Below, one piece after another: positions 1-6,453 of a DNA stretch of 12,343 bases. This DNA comes from Methanomicrobiales archaeon (GTDB lineage: Archaea > Halobacteriota > Methanomicrobia > Methanomicrobiales > Methanospirillaceae): NCBI GenBank assembly GCA_013415575.1, contig JAAEES010000031.1, positions 1-12,343 of the forward strand, read 5' to 3'. Both the position numbers and the translations under genes were made by a program. The notes below the pieces were generated by a model. It saw only the letters and a program-made list of their open reading frames with translations, was not told where the DNA came from and made no database searches. Position 1 is the first letter of the stretch, and every line of letters begins with the position of its first letter.

Positions 1-112
1 GTTCCCGCGGGCATGGCTTTAAGAAGCATCCTGCCGATATATACTGGTCTTACGGGATCCGTCCCGTGAAGGAATGTGGCGTCTCTGACGCTGAACCTGA
101 TGGTGATCTACC
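1..112 (+). promoter_or_regulatory. Upstream region of rpl15e with TATA-like boxes, a small hairpin and a strong SD
   Basis: Two A/T-rich promoter candidates are visible: TTTAA at 18-22 and TATATA at 38-43. A perfect 6-bp inverted repeat (52-57 with 62-67) encloses TCCG, which as RNA would be a stable UNCG-type tetraloop. GGTGATC at 102-108 matches the archaeal anti-Shine-Dalgarno sequence and sits 4 bases before the ATG at 113. Which TATA box is used decides whether the hairpin lies in the transcript. No gene is recognisable in the first 112 bases; the end of an upstream gene may lie outside the window. Confidence 0.45.
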
Positions 113-703
113 ATGGCGAAATCGATGTATGCCTACGTACGTGAGGCATGGAAGAAGCCCGGCGAATCGGAGGTAAAAAGCCTCCAGTGGCACCGGATGC
201 AGGTATGGCGGCGTGAGGGCAGCGTGGTCAGGGTCGAGCACCCGACCCGTATCGATCGTGCCCGGAACCTCGGCTACAAGGCCAAACAGGGCATAGCCGT
301 GGTGCGGGTGAAGATACGCCGGGGAGGCCGCCGGAAATCGCGGTACGTCCGCGCCCGCCGGTCGATCCGGATGGGGAAGAATCGTATCACCCCGGCAAAG
401 AGCCTGCAGCGCATGGCTGAGGAGCGGGCTTCGGTGAAATACCCGAACATGGAAGTGCTGAACTCCTATTGGGTCGGCCAGGACGGAAAGCAGAAGTGGT
501 TCGAGGTTATCCTTGTCGATACCCACCACCCTGCCATCCTCAGTGACAAGCAGCTTGCATGGATTGGTAAAAGTACGAGTCGCGGCCGTGCCGAGCGCGG
601 AAAGACCAGTGCAGGGAGAAAGGGGCGCGGTATGATGACCCGCGGCAAGGGGACCGAGAAGACCCGGCCGAGCATCAGGTCGCACGGCAACCTGGGCAAA
701 TAA
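113..703 (+). CDS. rpl15e: Large ribosomal subunit protein eL15 (L15e)
   Basis: This 196-residue protein is a structural component of the archaeal 50S subunit and binds 23S rRNA. The identification rests on its full-length resemblance to the archaeal/eukaryotic L15e family: an N-terminus of the type MAKSMYAYVREAWK, the basic stretch RIDRARNLGYKAKQG around residues 47-61, an Arg/Lys-rich segment at about 68-95, the segment NSYWVGQDGKQKWFEVILVD around residue 120, and a very basic Gly/Arg/Lys-rich C-terminal tail. The length matches the family. The ATG at 113 is supported by the GGTGATC Shine-Dalgarno site. It is the first gene of the superoperon; 29 bases with a T-rich patch (TCTCTTTTTCCC, about 709-720) separate it from rnp3, so transcription may partly stop there. 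Nothing is missing from the sequence. Confidence 0.96.
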   Translation: MAKSMYAYVREAWKKPGESEVKSLQWHRMQVWRREGSVVRVEHPTRIDRARNLGYKAKQGIAVVRVKIRRGGRRKSRYVRARRSIRMGKNRITPAKSLQRMAEERASVKYPNMEVLNSYWVGQDGKQKWFEVILVDTHHPAILSDKQLAWIGKSTSRGRAERGKTSAGRKGRGMMTRGKGTEKTRPSIRSHGNLGK

Positions 704-732
704 GATATCTCTCTTTTTCCCATTCTGCTCTG

Positions 733-1374
733 ATGACGGTTGCAGACACCTGTGTCCATCCCTATCCCGCGGGGGACTCCTCACTCCGGCGGATGACCTT
801 CGAGGCGAGGGAGCTCGGGTTTGACACCATCGTGGTCCCGGATGGCACCCCGCTCATATCCAGCGGAGTCAGGGTTATACCTGCCGCACTGATTGCCGAA
901 GAGAGCGTCAGGGCTGTATCCGGCCAGATAAAGAAGCGGGAGAACGGGCTGTCGCTGGTCATGGTGAATGCCGGTGAGAACGGCTTTAACCGGGCGGTAT
1001 TGAGCCTGAAAGGGGTGCATGTGCTCCGGAACCTTCACCTTACCCGGAAGCAGTCTTTTAATCATATCTGTGCCCGCCTTGCCGCTGACCGGGGAGTTGC
1101 GGTTGATCTTGACCTCTACCCGGTAATCCATGCCACTGGCAGAACCCGCCAGCGGGTACTGGTACGGTTCGGAGAATTGATCCGGATCTATTCCCGGTAC
1201 CGGTTCCCCCTGACCCTTTCAAGCAATGCCCGATCCGTTCTCGATCTCAGGTCTGTTGAGGAGATCACCCTTCTCTGCAGCCTGTTTGGCATGGAAGAGG
1301 ATGATGTTCAGGCAGCACTTTCTACGGTGGGAGATCTCCTGAACCCCCCGGGCCCTGTCAGGGTGGTGGCATGA
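733..1374 (+). CDS. rnp3: Ribonuclease P protein component 3 (Rpp30)
   Basis: This 213-residue protein matches the archaeal Rpp30 family, which has a TIM-barrel-like fold. With Pop5 it supports the catalytic RNA of RNase P, the enzyme that removes 5' leaders from tRNA precursors. The family pattern is seen in the opening strand (DTCVHPYPAGD at about residues 5-15), the A-RELGFDTIVVPDG segment, and RSVLDLRSVEEITLLCSLFG near the C-terminus. The ATG at 733 puts the first conserved strand only five residues in, as usual for the family; no clear Shine-Dalgarno precedes it. The stop codon overlaps the rnp2 start as ATGA, so the two RNase P partners are probably translationally coupled. This fits their known heterodimeric assembly. 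Confidence 0.92.
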   Translation: MTVADTCVHPYPAGDSSLRRMTFEARELGFDTIVVPDGTPLISSGVRVIPAALIAEESVRAVSGQIKKRENGLSLVMVNAGENGFNRAVLSLKGVHVLRNLHLTRKQSFNHICARLAADRGVAVDLDLYPVIHATGRTRQRVLVRFGELIRIYSRYRFPLTLSSNARSVLDLRSVEEITLLCSLFGMEEDDVQAALSTVGDLLNPPGPVRVVA

Positions 1375-1859
1375 AACCCCTTCCCCCGACACTCAGGACG
1401 AAGAAACGGTATATCCTCGCCGGAATTGAGCCATCAGGCGCCGGCGCCGATCAAAAGGACCTCTACTATGCCATCACTAACGCCGTTACCACCCTCTTTG
1501 GTGATGTGCGGGCTGCTGCGATCAGTCCGGCAGTGATCTCTTCCGGGCCGGATTACGTCATTGTCCGGTGCACCCGGGGCGGCGAGCAGGATCTGAGGAT
1601 CGCGCTCTCCACGGTCACTGTCTCAGGAGACGTGAGAATTGTGCTCCGTCCCAGGGCGACAGCCGGCACCCTCCATGCGCTCCGGAGAAGACTTCCGCAG
1701 GAACGTCCTGCCGAACCAGATCAGCCGCAAGAGGTTCACTTCGGGGGGAGACTGTATGATGCACGGCGGTATCAGGGTCAAAAGGTTGATGTGATTGAAA
1801 AAGGAATTAAACGTCAGGAGCTCTTGTTTCTCACACAGGATGATCTGGAGGAATTATAA
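1371..1859 (+). CDS. rnp2: Ribonuclease P protein component 2 (Pop5/Rpp14 family)
   Basis: The family-typical opening LPPTLRTKKRYIL (residues 4-16) and the pattern of alternating strands and helices up to about residue 115 mark this as Pop5, the RNase P subunit that pairs with Rpp30 to help the catalytic RNA cleave pre-tRNA. It starts inside the rnp3 stop codon (ATGA), and its TAA shares one base with the psmA ATG. At 162 residues it is longer than the roughly 120-residue core of characterised archaeal Pop5 proteins. The extra C-terminal part (about 118-162) ends in a charged, ordered-looking segment, KVDVIEKGIKRQELLFLTQD, followed by an acidic tail, whose role I do not know. A linker rich in Pro, Glu and Gln joins the two parts. 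Confidence 0.9.
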   Translation: MKPLPPTLRTKKRYILAGIEPSGAGADQKDLYYAITNAVTTLFGDVRAAAISPAVISSGPDYVIVRCTRGGEQDLRIALSTVTVSGDVRIVLRPRATAGTLHALRRRLPQERPAEPDQPQEVHFGGRLYDARRYQGQKVDVIEKGIKRQELLFLTQDDLEEL

Positions 1860-2584
1860 TGCAGCCACAGGCATACCAGATGGGATATGACCGGGCCATC
1901 ACGGTGTTCAGTCCGGACGGCCGCCTTTATCAGGTCGAGTACGCACGGGAAGCGGTCAAGCGGGGTACGACCGCGGTCGGAATAAAATGTAAAGACGGAA
2001 TTGTGCTCATCGTTGACAAACGGGTGAGCTCACGGCTCCTCGAAGCATCATCGATTGAGAAGATCTTCGTCATCGACGAGCATATAGGGGTCGCCTCGTC
2101 AGGACTGGTCGGAGACGCCCGCGCCCTGGTAGACCGGGCACGAATCGAGTGCCAGATTAACCGGGTGACCTATGATGAGCGGATGGATGTGGAAGCCCTG
2201 GCGAAGAAGCTCTGCGACCACATGCAGACCTATACCCAGTTCGGCGGGGCCCGTCCCTACGGGACCGCCCTGCTGATTGCCGGTATCAGCGACGGCGAAT
2301 TCCGTCTCTTTGAGACTGACCCGAGCGGGACCCTTCTCGAGTATAAGGCGACCGGAATCGGGATTGGCCGAAACGCAGTCATGAAGGTCTTTGAAGAGGA
2401 GTATACCTACGATGCTCCCTTGGAGGACGCCATTCTCCTGGGCCTGAAAGCCCTTCATGACGCCACCGAAGGGAAGTTCGATGTCAACACGGTTGAGATT
2501 GGCATTATCGAGACCCGGAAGCCCGAGTTCAGGAAGATGACCAAGGAAGAGGTCGCATCCTTCGTCGATAAATTCGAGAAGTAG
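1859..2584 (+). CDS. psmA: 20S proteasome subunit alpha
   Basis: The 241-residue product is the non-catalytic alpha subunit that forms the outer heptameric rings and gate of the archaeal proteasome and docks the PAN or Cdc48 ATPases. It shows the alpha-type signature YDRAITVFSPDGRLYQVEYA at residues 10-29, including the gating Tyr-Asp-Arg. It also has Lys68 in SIEKIF, equivalent to the pocket lysine (Lys66 in Thermoplasma) that receives the C-terminal HbYX motif of the ATPase. There is no N-terminal catalytic threonine, as expected. GGAGG at 1847-1851, 7 bases before the ATG, sets the start. The gene shares one base with the end of rnp2 and lies 9 bases before SBDS. The partner beta subunit is not in the window. 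Complete and intact. Confidence 0.97.
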   Translation: MQPQAYQMGYDRAITVFSPDGRLYQVEYAREAVKRGTTAVGIKCKDGIVLIVDKRVSSRLLEASSIEKIFVIDEHIGVASSGLVGDARALVDRARIECQINRVTYDERMDVEALAKKLCDHMQTYTQFGGARPYGTALLIAGISDGEFRLFETDPSGTLLEYKATGIGIGRNAVMKVFEEEYTYDAPLEDAILLGLKALHDATEGKFDVNTVEIGIIETRKPEFRKMTKEEVASFVDKFEK

Positions 2585-2593
2585 GACGAAAGC

Positions 2594-3298
2594 ATGATAC
2601 CTCTCGAGAGAGCAGTGGTGGCACGGCTCGAGAGCCATGGGGAGAAATTCGAACTCCTGGTCGATCCCGACCTTGCGGTCAGGTACCGCCAGGGAGAGGC
2701 GATCGATCTCGAGGATATGGTGGCTGTGCTCTCCATCTTTGAGAATTCTTCCCGGGGAACCAGATCATCCGATGAGGCGCTCACCAAGGCTTTCACGTCC
2801 ACCGATTTTGCCACCGTGGCGGACCGGATCATCCGGAAGGGGGAGATCCACCTCACGGCTGAACAACGCCGGCAGATGATTGCCGAGAAGAGAAAAAAGG
2901 TCATCACCTTTATCGCCCGGAATGCCATCAACCCCCAGACCGGTCTCCCGCATCCGCCTCAGCGGATTGAGATGGCGATGGACGAAGCCAAGGTCAATAT
3001 CGACCTGTATAAAAATACCGAGGAACTGGTCAAGGAGACGGTAAAAGCGCTCCGCCCGCTCCTCCCTATCAAGTTCGAGGAAGTGCGTATTGCAGTGAAG
3101 ATACCGCCCGATTTCGCCTCGAAAGCCTACGGGGAAATCCAGGCCGCAGCCCAGATGGAGAAGGAAGAGTGGCAGAAGGACGGGTCCTGGATATGCGTCG
3201 TCCGGATCCCGGCTGGAATCCAGGGAGAGTTCTATGACCTGATCAACCGCATCACCAGGGGGCAGGGAGAGGCGCGCATCCTCAATCAAGTATATTAA
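2594..3298 (+). CDS. Ribosome maturation protein SBDS (Sdo1 homologue)
   Basis: This 234-residue protein is the archaeal homologue of Shwachman-Bodian-Diamond protein/Sdo1, involved in late maturation of the large ribosomal subunit (removal of anti-association factor aIF6 in eukaryotes). The three-domain family layout is recognisable: an N-terminal FYSH domain (about 1-87), a central helical domain, and a C-terminal ferredoxin-like domain (about 160-234). Diagnostic stretches are RKGEIHLTAEQRR at about 83-95 and INPQTGLPHPPQRIEMAM at about 114-131. It starts 9 bases after psmA with a weak ribosome site, so it probably depends on upstream translation. In many archaea the exosome genes rrp4-rrp41-rrp42 follow directly; here rpl37ae follows after 44 bases. 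Confidence 0.95.
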   Translation: MIPLERAVVARLESHGEKFELLVDPDLAVRYRQGEAIDLEDMVAVLSIFENSSRGTRSSDEALTKAFTSTDFATVADRIIRKGEIHLTAEQRRQMIAEKRKKVITFIARNAINPQTGLPHPPQRIEMAMDEAKVNIDLYKNTEELVKETVKALRPLLPIKFEEVRIAVKIPPDFASKAYGEIQAAAQMEKEEWQKDGSWICVVRIPAGIQGEFYDLINRITRGQGEARILNQVY

Positions 3299-3342
3299 CC
3301 GAGAGGACATAGTATAAGAGACAGATATCCGGGGCAGGTTCT
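3299..3342 (+). promoter_or_regulatory. Short spacer where the exosome genes are expected; possible internal promoter
   Basis: This 44-base gap is the widest in the superoperon. It contains TATAAG at 3313-3318, preceded by purine-rich sequence. With the usual archaeal distance of about 25 bases, transcription would begin near 3339, giving an almost leaderless rpl37ae mRNA. This would agree with the absence of a clear Shine-Dalgarno before the ATG at 3343. No remnant of rrp4, rrp41 or rrp42 is visible. Confidence 0.4.
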
Positions 3343-3633
3343 ATGGCACGAAAAACGCATAAGGCAAAGGGAAGAGTATCAGGAAGCTCCGGGCGTTTCG
3401 GCCCGAGATACGGCAGATTCGTCCGGAAGCGTGTGAACGAGATGGAGAAGATCTCCCGGGCAGCCCATCGCTGCCCCCGGTGCGACACCGTTGCGGTCAG
3501 GAGGGAGGGAACCGGCATATGGGGCTGCAGGAAGTGTGGCTTCAGGTTCGCCGGTGGTGCATACCAGCCGCAGACCCCGCAGCTTCGCATCGCGTTGCGC
3601 ACCATCGATCGCGCTATCGGCAAGGAGGTCTGA
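3343..3633 (+). CDS. rpl37ae: Large ribosomal subunit protein eL43 (L37ae), zinc-ribbon
   Basis: The 96-residue product is the small zinc-binding 50S protein L37ae. A basic N-terminus (MARKTHKAKGRVSGSSGRFG) precedes a zinc ribbon with cysteines at 44 and 47 (CPRC) and 62 and 65 (CRKC), followed by the family segment FAGGAYQPQTPQ. All four zinc ligands are present and the length is normal. There is no clear Shine-Dalgarno; the start may be leaderless from a TATA-like box at 3313-3318. Its last codons contain the GGAGGT ribosome site of rpoP, so expression of the two zinc-ribbon proteins is probably coupled. Confidence 0.95.
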   Translation: MARKTHKAKGRVSGSSGRFGPRYGRFVRKRVNEMEKISRAAHRCPRCDTVAVRREGTGIWGCRKCGFRFAGGAYQPQTPQLRIALRTIDRAIGKEV

Positions 3634-3638
3634 GCAGG

Positions 3639-3773
3639 GTGGCAGGGTCCTACAAATGTGCCCGGTGCAAGTCCAAGGTCGAGATTGACGTCAATGTCCG
3701 CTGCCCGTACTGCGGTCACCGGATTCTCTTCAAGGAACGTGGCGCTGCAATCAAAGAGTTACATGCTCGATGA
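3639..3773 (+). CDS. rpoP: DNA-directed RNA polymerase subunit P
   Basis: This very small gene (44 residues) starts with GTG and encodes the archaeal equivalent of eukaryotic Rpb12/RPABC4, a zinc-ribbon subunit of RNA polymerase. The sequence has cysteines at 7 and 10 (CARC) and at 22 and 25 (CPYC), followed by GHRILFKERG, the family hallmark with a conserved basic tail. The start was chosen because GGAGGT at 3624-3629 is 9 bases upstream, and the resulting length matches the family. Longer in-frame alternatives would overlap rpl37ae extensively. The stop overlaps the next ATG as ATGA. Such small genes are easily missed by automatic annotation. Confidence 0.93.
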   Translation: MAGSYKCARCKSKVEIDVNVRCPYCGHRILFKERGAAIKELHAR

Positions 3774-4177
3774 CCATCGTCACCACGTCACGTAAACCCG
3801 TCCCTGAACTCCGGTCGCTTGCAAAGGACTTTGCATTTGCGGCAGGGTATCCCTATATCCTGCGGGGGAGGATGGGCCTCCCCGAGATAGACACCATCGA
3901 TCCTGTTTCTTTTATTTTCTCATCCCGGGGAAAGGAGTTCTCTCTCCGCCTCGCGGACCATGGTAAAATTGTTGCAGATATCAGGATTCCGTCATGGAGC
4001 ATGGAGGAGCGGGCTGACGAACGCCTGCCGGGGATTCTGATCGATGACCCATCTCTTTATGAGCGACTGGCGCCATATATACCGGTGAAATTGTCGGAAA
4101 CAGGCAAAGAAGGGTGCCTCTTTGACGGCACCCGAAAACGCCGCTACCTGCTTCGACTGATGATCTATGAGGCATGA
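3770..4177 (+). CDS. Brix domain protein (archaeal Imp4-like rRNA processing factor)
   Basis: The 135-residue protein opens with VTTSRKPVPELRSLAKDFAF (residues 4-23), continues with a RGRMGLPEI segment, and matches the single-domain archaeal Brix family. This family is related to eukaryotic Imp4, Brx1 and Rpf proteins that act in ribosomal RNA processing and ribosome assembly. The eukaryotic relatives work in the nucleolus; the archaeal function is inferred. It is slightly shorter than better-studied archaeal members. The start overlaps the rpoP stop by four bases, and the end overlaps pcc1 by 11 bases. Its place in this superoperon is conserved in archaea and supports the assignment. Confidence 0.85.
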   Translation: MTIVTTSRKPVPELRSLAKDFAFAAGYPYILRGRMGLPEIDTIDPVSFIFSSRGKEFSLRLADHGKIVADIRIPSWSMEERADERLPGILIDDPSLYERLAPYIPVKLSETGKEGCLFDGTRKRRYLLRLMIYEA

Positions 4178-4424
4178 AGCGCTCTTCCGGTTCAGGTCGG
4201 ACCAGGCCGAGGCGCTCTTCCGTGCGGTCAGCCCTGAAATGGAAGCTGAGGTCAACCCCCGCTCCCGTGCCGAATGCCTGCTTGAAAGGCCGGGCACCCT
4301 GGTGCTGAAGGTTCATGCCGAGGATGTTGCGGCGCTTCGGGCCTCACTCAATATGTGGCTCCGGCTGATTTCCGTGGCCCAGGAGATGCAGGATCTCGCT
4401 ATCAATCAGGAGACAAATCCATGA
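4167..4424 (+). CDS. pcc1: KEOPS complex subunit Pcc1
   Basis: An 85-residue protein of the Pcc1 family, the small dimerising subunit of the KEOPS complex that makes the universal tRNA modification t6A at position 37 together with Kae1, Bud32 and Cgi121. The recognisable part is the C-terminal half: LVLKVHAEDVAALRASLN followed by MWLRLISVAQE, the family's R-A-S-x-N-x-x-x-R-L pattern. The preceding strand-rich part fits an alpha/beta fold. The ATG at 4167 lies inside the Brix gene (11-base overlap), and the TGA overlaps the pfdB ATG as ATGA. No other KEOPS subunit is in the window. Confidence 0.85.
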   Translation: MRHEALFRFRSDQAEALFRAVSPEMEAEVNPRSRAECLLERPGTLVLKVHAEDVAALRASLNMWLRLISVAQEMQDLAINQETNP

Positions 4425-4783
4425 GCAGTGCACTGTCACCCAAAGTCCAGAACCAGATCGCCATGCTGCAGCAGATGCAGCAGCAGATGCAGACCATCGG
4501 TGCCCAGAAGGCACAGTATGAGATGGCAGTCCGTGAGGCAAAACGGGCGACCGAGGAATTGAACGATGTTCCGGATGATGCCCCGGTCTTCATGAGCGTG
4601 GGAACGATCATGATGGAGAAGAAGAAGGAAGATGTGCTCAAGAACCTGACCGAGAAAGTCGAGACCCTCGAGCTCAGGATCAAATCGCTGGAGAAACAGG
4701 AGGGCATGCTCTCTGGTAAATTTGAGCAGCTCCAGGCCCAGATCAAACAGGCACTCGAGGGGAAACCCCAGAGCGCTTCCTGA
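4421..4783 (+). CDS. pfdB: Prefoldin subunit beta
   Basis: This 120-residue protein is the beta subunit of prefoldin, the jellyfish-shaped hexameric chaperone that captures unfolded proteins and hands them to the thermosome. The sequence shows the expected coiled-coil hairpin: an N-terminal heptad region very rich in Gln and Met (about 8-45), a beta hairpin with DVPDDAPVFMSVGTIMMEKK (about 48-67), and a C-terminal coiled coil (about 68-113). The start at 4421 overlaps the pcc1 stop (ATGA); a longer reading frame upstream lies inside pcc1 and is not family-like. It is the last gene of the superoperon, only six bases from the end of convergent leuA. Confidence 0.95.
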   Translation: MSSALSPKVQNQIAMLQQMQQQMQTIGAQKAQYEMAVREAKRATEELNDVPDDAPVFMSVGTIMMEKKKEDVLKNLTEKVETLELRIKSLEKQEGMLSGKFEQLQAQIKQALEGKPQSAS

Positions 4784-4803
4784 AAAAAATTACTTTTCTT
4801 TTC
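4784..4803. terminator. Shared tail-to-tail terminator of pfdB and leuA
   Basis: Six A residues at 4784-4789 fill the whole gap between the two stop codons and read as a T tract just after the leuA stop. On the other strand TTACTTTTCTTTTCC (4790-4804) forms T-rich steps just after the pfdB stop, inside the last codons of leuA. Archaeal termination at T-rich tracts needs no hairpin. That this short stretch stops both transcripts is inferred. Confidence 0.5.
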
Positions 4804-6328
4804 CTGCCGGCTGGATCCGCTGCAGGAGGTTCAGGGCATTGATCATCGCTTCAGCGGAGGCAAGTACGATATCGTCTCCAGATCCGCTGGCCGAGAAGAT
4901 GTGTCCCTGCACATCTTCAACAGAGATGTTCACGTGGCCGATGGCATCCGAGCCGCCGGAAATGGCCTCGATATTGAACTCTTTGAGCTGCACCTTTGCC
5001 GGGACGATGCCAAGGAGAGCCCGGAGCGCTGCATCGACAGGGCCGTTCCCGGTGCTGCTCGAGACCAGTTCCCTTCCGTAGTAGAGGGCTTTCACGCTTG
5101 CTGTGGGAATAACGTGGTTCCCGGTCATGATGGCGATATCCTGGAGCTCTATGGCCCGGGTACCGTTGCCGATGCCCATGACGCTCCCGGCGATCTCGTA
5201 CAGGTCGGCGTCTGTCACCTTCTTTCCTTTCGTGGAAATGAATTTGACCTTCTCCACGATCCGGTCGAGCTCGCCGTCACTCGGGTTGAGGTGGACATCG
5301 CTCAGCATCTGGCGTACAGCGTGCCTGCCGACATGCTTGCCGAGGGAGAGTTTTCTCCGGTGACCGACCATTTCCGGGGTCATGATACCCGGCTCAAAGG
5401 TGGCGGCACAGGCGATCACCCCGTGGGAGTGGATACCACTCTCGTGGGAGAACGCATTGTCCCCTATCACCGGCTGGGTGGGAGGGATGGTGATGCCGGA
5501 GTACCGCGAGATCAGCCGGGAGGTCTCGAAGAGGTGCTCGGTCGCAATCCCGGTTTTTACCCCGTAGATGGATTCGAGGATCATGACCGTCTGGGAGATA
5601 TCGGCATTCCCTGCCCTCTCGCCGAGCCCGTTCACCGTGACCTGGACCTGCGATGCGCCCGCCTCCACCGCGGTTGTGGTGTTTGCTACGGCAAGGCCGA
5701 AGTCGTTGTGGCAGTGCACATCCACAGGACAGTCCACCCCGGCAACGATCCGGGTGATGAGTTTCTTCATCGCCGTCGGGGTATAGACCCCCACGGTGTC
5801 GGGTACGTTGATGATGGTTGCCCCCGCATCTGCTGCGGCCCGGAAGACATCGATCAGGTACCCGGTCTCGGTCCTGGTGGCATCCATGGCAGAGAACATG
5901 CAGAGCTCACAGTGATCCCGCACGTAGGAGACAATCTCTCCGGTGATGGCAAGGACCTCTTCCGGTGTCTTTTTGATGGTGTGAACCCGCTGGACTTCCG
6001 AGGTCGGGATGAAGACATGGACCATGTCAACGCCGCAGTCGAGACAGACGTCCACATCCTCGGTCCGCGACCGTGCCAGACCGCAAATGACCGAATTGAG
6101 CCCGAGATCGGCGATGGCCTTCACCGTCTCCCGTTCTCCATCAGAGGAGGCAGGAAAACCAGCCTCGATGGCATGGACGCCCAGCAGAGAGAGCTGGCGT
6201 GCAATCTCAAGTTTCTGTTCAAAGGTAAATGATATACCGGGTGTCTGTTCACCGTCTCTCAGGGTGGTGTCAAAAACAGTAACGTGTGACTTTGCCTGGC
6301 TATCGGTGAAGAAAACGATCCCCCGCAT
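4790..6328 (-). CDS. leuA: 2-isopropylmalate synthase family protein (LeuA-type)
   Basis: This 512-residue enzyme belongs to the HMGL-like family that condenses acetyl-CoA with a 2-oxo acid, most likely 2-oxoisovalerate, in the first committed step of leucine synthesis. FDTTLRDGEQTPG at 19-31 carries the catalytic Arg24 and metal-binding Asp25. VHCHNDFG at 204-211 supplies the metal-binding His205 and His207, and GLGERAGN at 234-241 contains Asn241. FSHESGIHSHG (293-303) fits the catalytic-histidine region. Residues from about 390 form the C-terminal LeuA regulatory dimer domain, which speaks against the shorter homocitrate synthase AksA; citramalate synthase (CimA) remains an alternative. 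Oddly, the usual FSxEDA motif reads FSAMDA at 145-150, with Met148 for Glu. The start at 6328 lies about 17 bases after the predicted transcription start. Confidence 0.88.
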   Translation of the reverse strand: MRGIVFFTDSQAKSHVTVFDTTLRDGEQTPGISFTFEQKLEIARQLSLLGVHAIEAGFPASSDGERETVKAIADLGLNSVICGLARSRTEDVDVCLDCGVDMVHVFIPTSEVQRVHTIKKTPEEVLAITGEIVSYVRDHCELCMFSAMDATRTETGYLIDVFRAAADAGATIINVPDTVGVYTPTAMKKLITRIVAGVDCPVDVHCHNDFGLAVANTTTAVEAGASQVQVTVNGLGERAGNADISQTVMILESIYGVKTGIATEHLFETSRLISRYSGITIPPTQPVIGDNAFSHESGIHSHGVIACAATFEPGIMTPEMVGHRRKLSLGKHVGRHAVRQMLSDVHLNPSDGELDRIVEKVKFISTKGKKVTDADLYEIAGSVMGIGNGTRAIELQDIAIMTGNHVIPTASVKALYYGRELVSSSTGNGPVDAALRALLGIVPAKVQLKEFNIEAISGGSDAIGHVNISVEDVQGHIFSASGSGDDIVLASAEAMINALNLLQRIQPAGKEK

Positions 6329-6365
6329 CGGGTGTGCGAGTCATACATCTAATAAACGCGTTCAT

Positions 6366-6375
6366 ATTATAAAAT
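6366..6375 (-). promoter_or_regulatory. Predicted TATA box of leuA
   Basis: Read on the minus strand, ATTTTATAAT sits about 38-47 bases before the leuA ATG. With the usual archaeal distance to the start of transcription this predicts a leader of roughly 15-20 bases, in line with the lack of a strong Shine-Dalgarno site. Confidence 0.55.
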
Positions 6376-6415
6376 AATGACCGAAATCGGCAATCCGGGG
6401 CATCACATCGATATG

Positions 6416-6422
6416 TTTAATA
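6416..6422 (+). promoter_or_regulatory. Predicted TATA box of the tRNA-Tyr transcript
   Basis: TTTAATA lies about 32-38 bases before the first tRNA-Tyr base, predicting a start near 6446 and an 8-base 5' leader for RNase P to remove. It is divergent to the leuA promoter. Weaker TATATTA at 6437-6443 is too close to the tRNA to serve. Confidence 0.5.
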
Positions 6423-6453
6423 GCGTTATTACCCCTATATTATGAGCGCAAAT

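Noticed and set aside
85..100. Three CTGA motifs at 6-base spacing that recall D boxes of a C/D sRNA
   Set aside because: No matching C boxes (RTGATGA) with proper spacing were found.
50..784. A 244-codon minus-strand frame over rpl15e
   Set aside because: It covers an unmistakable ribosomal protein gene and extends into rnp3; Pro/His/Leu-rich antisense composition, no ribosome site.
4901..6232. A 443-codon plus-strand frame antisense to leuA
   Set aside because: It mirrors the codon structure of leuA, is very rich in Asp, Gly, His and Val as antisense frames of GC-rich genes are, and shows no family motif. LeuA is certain.
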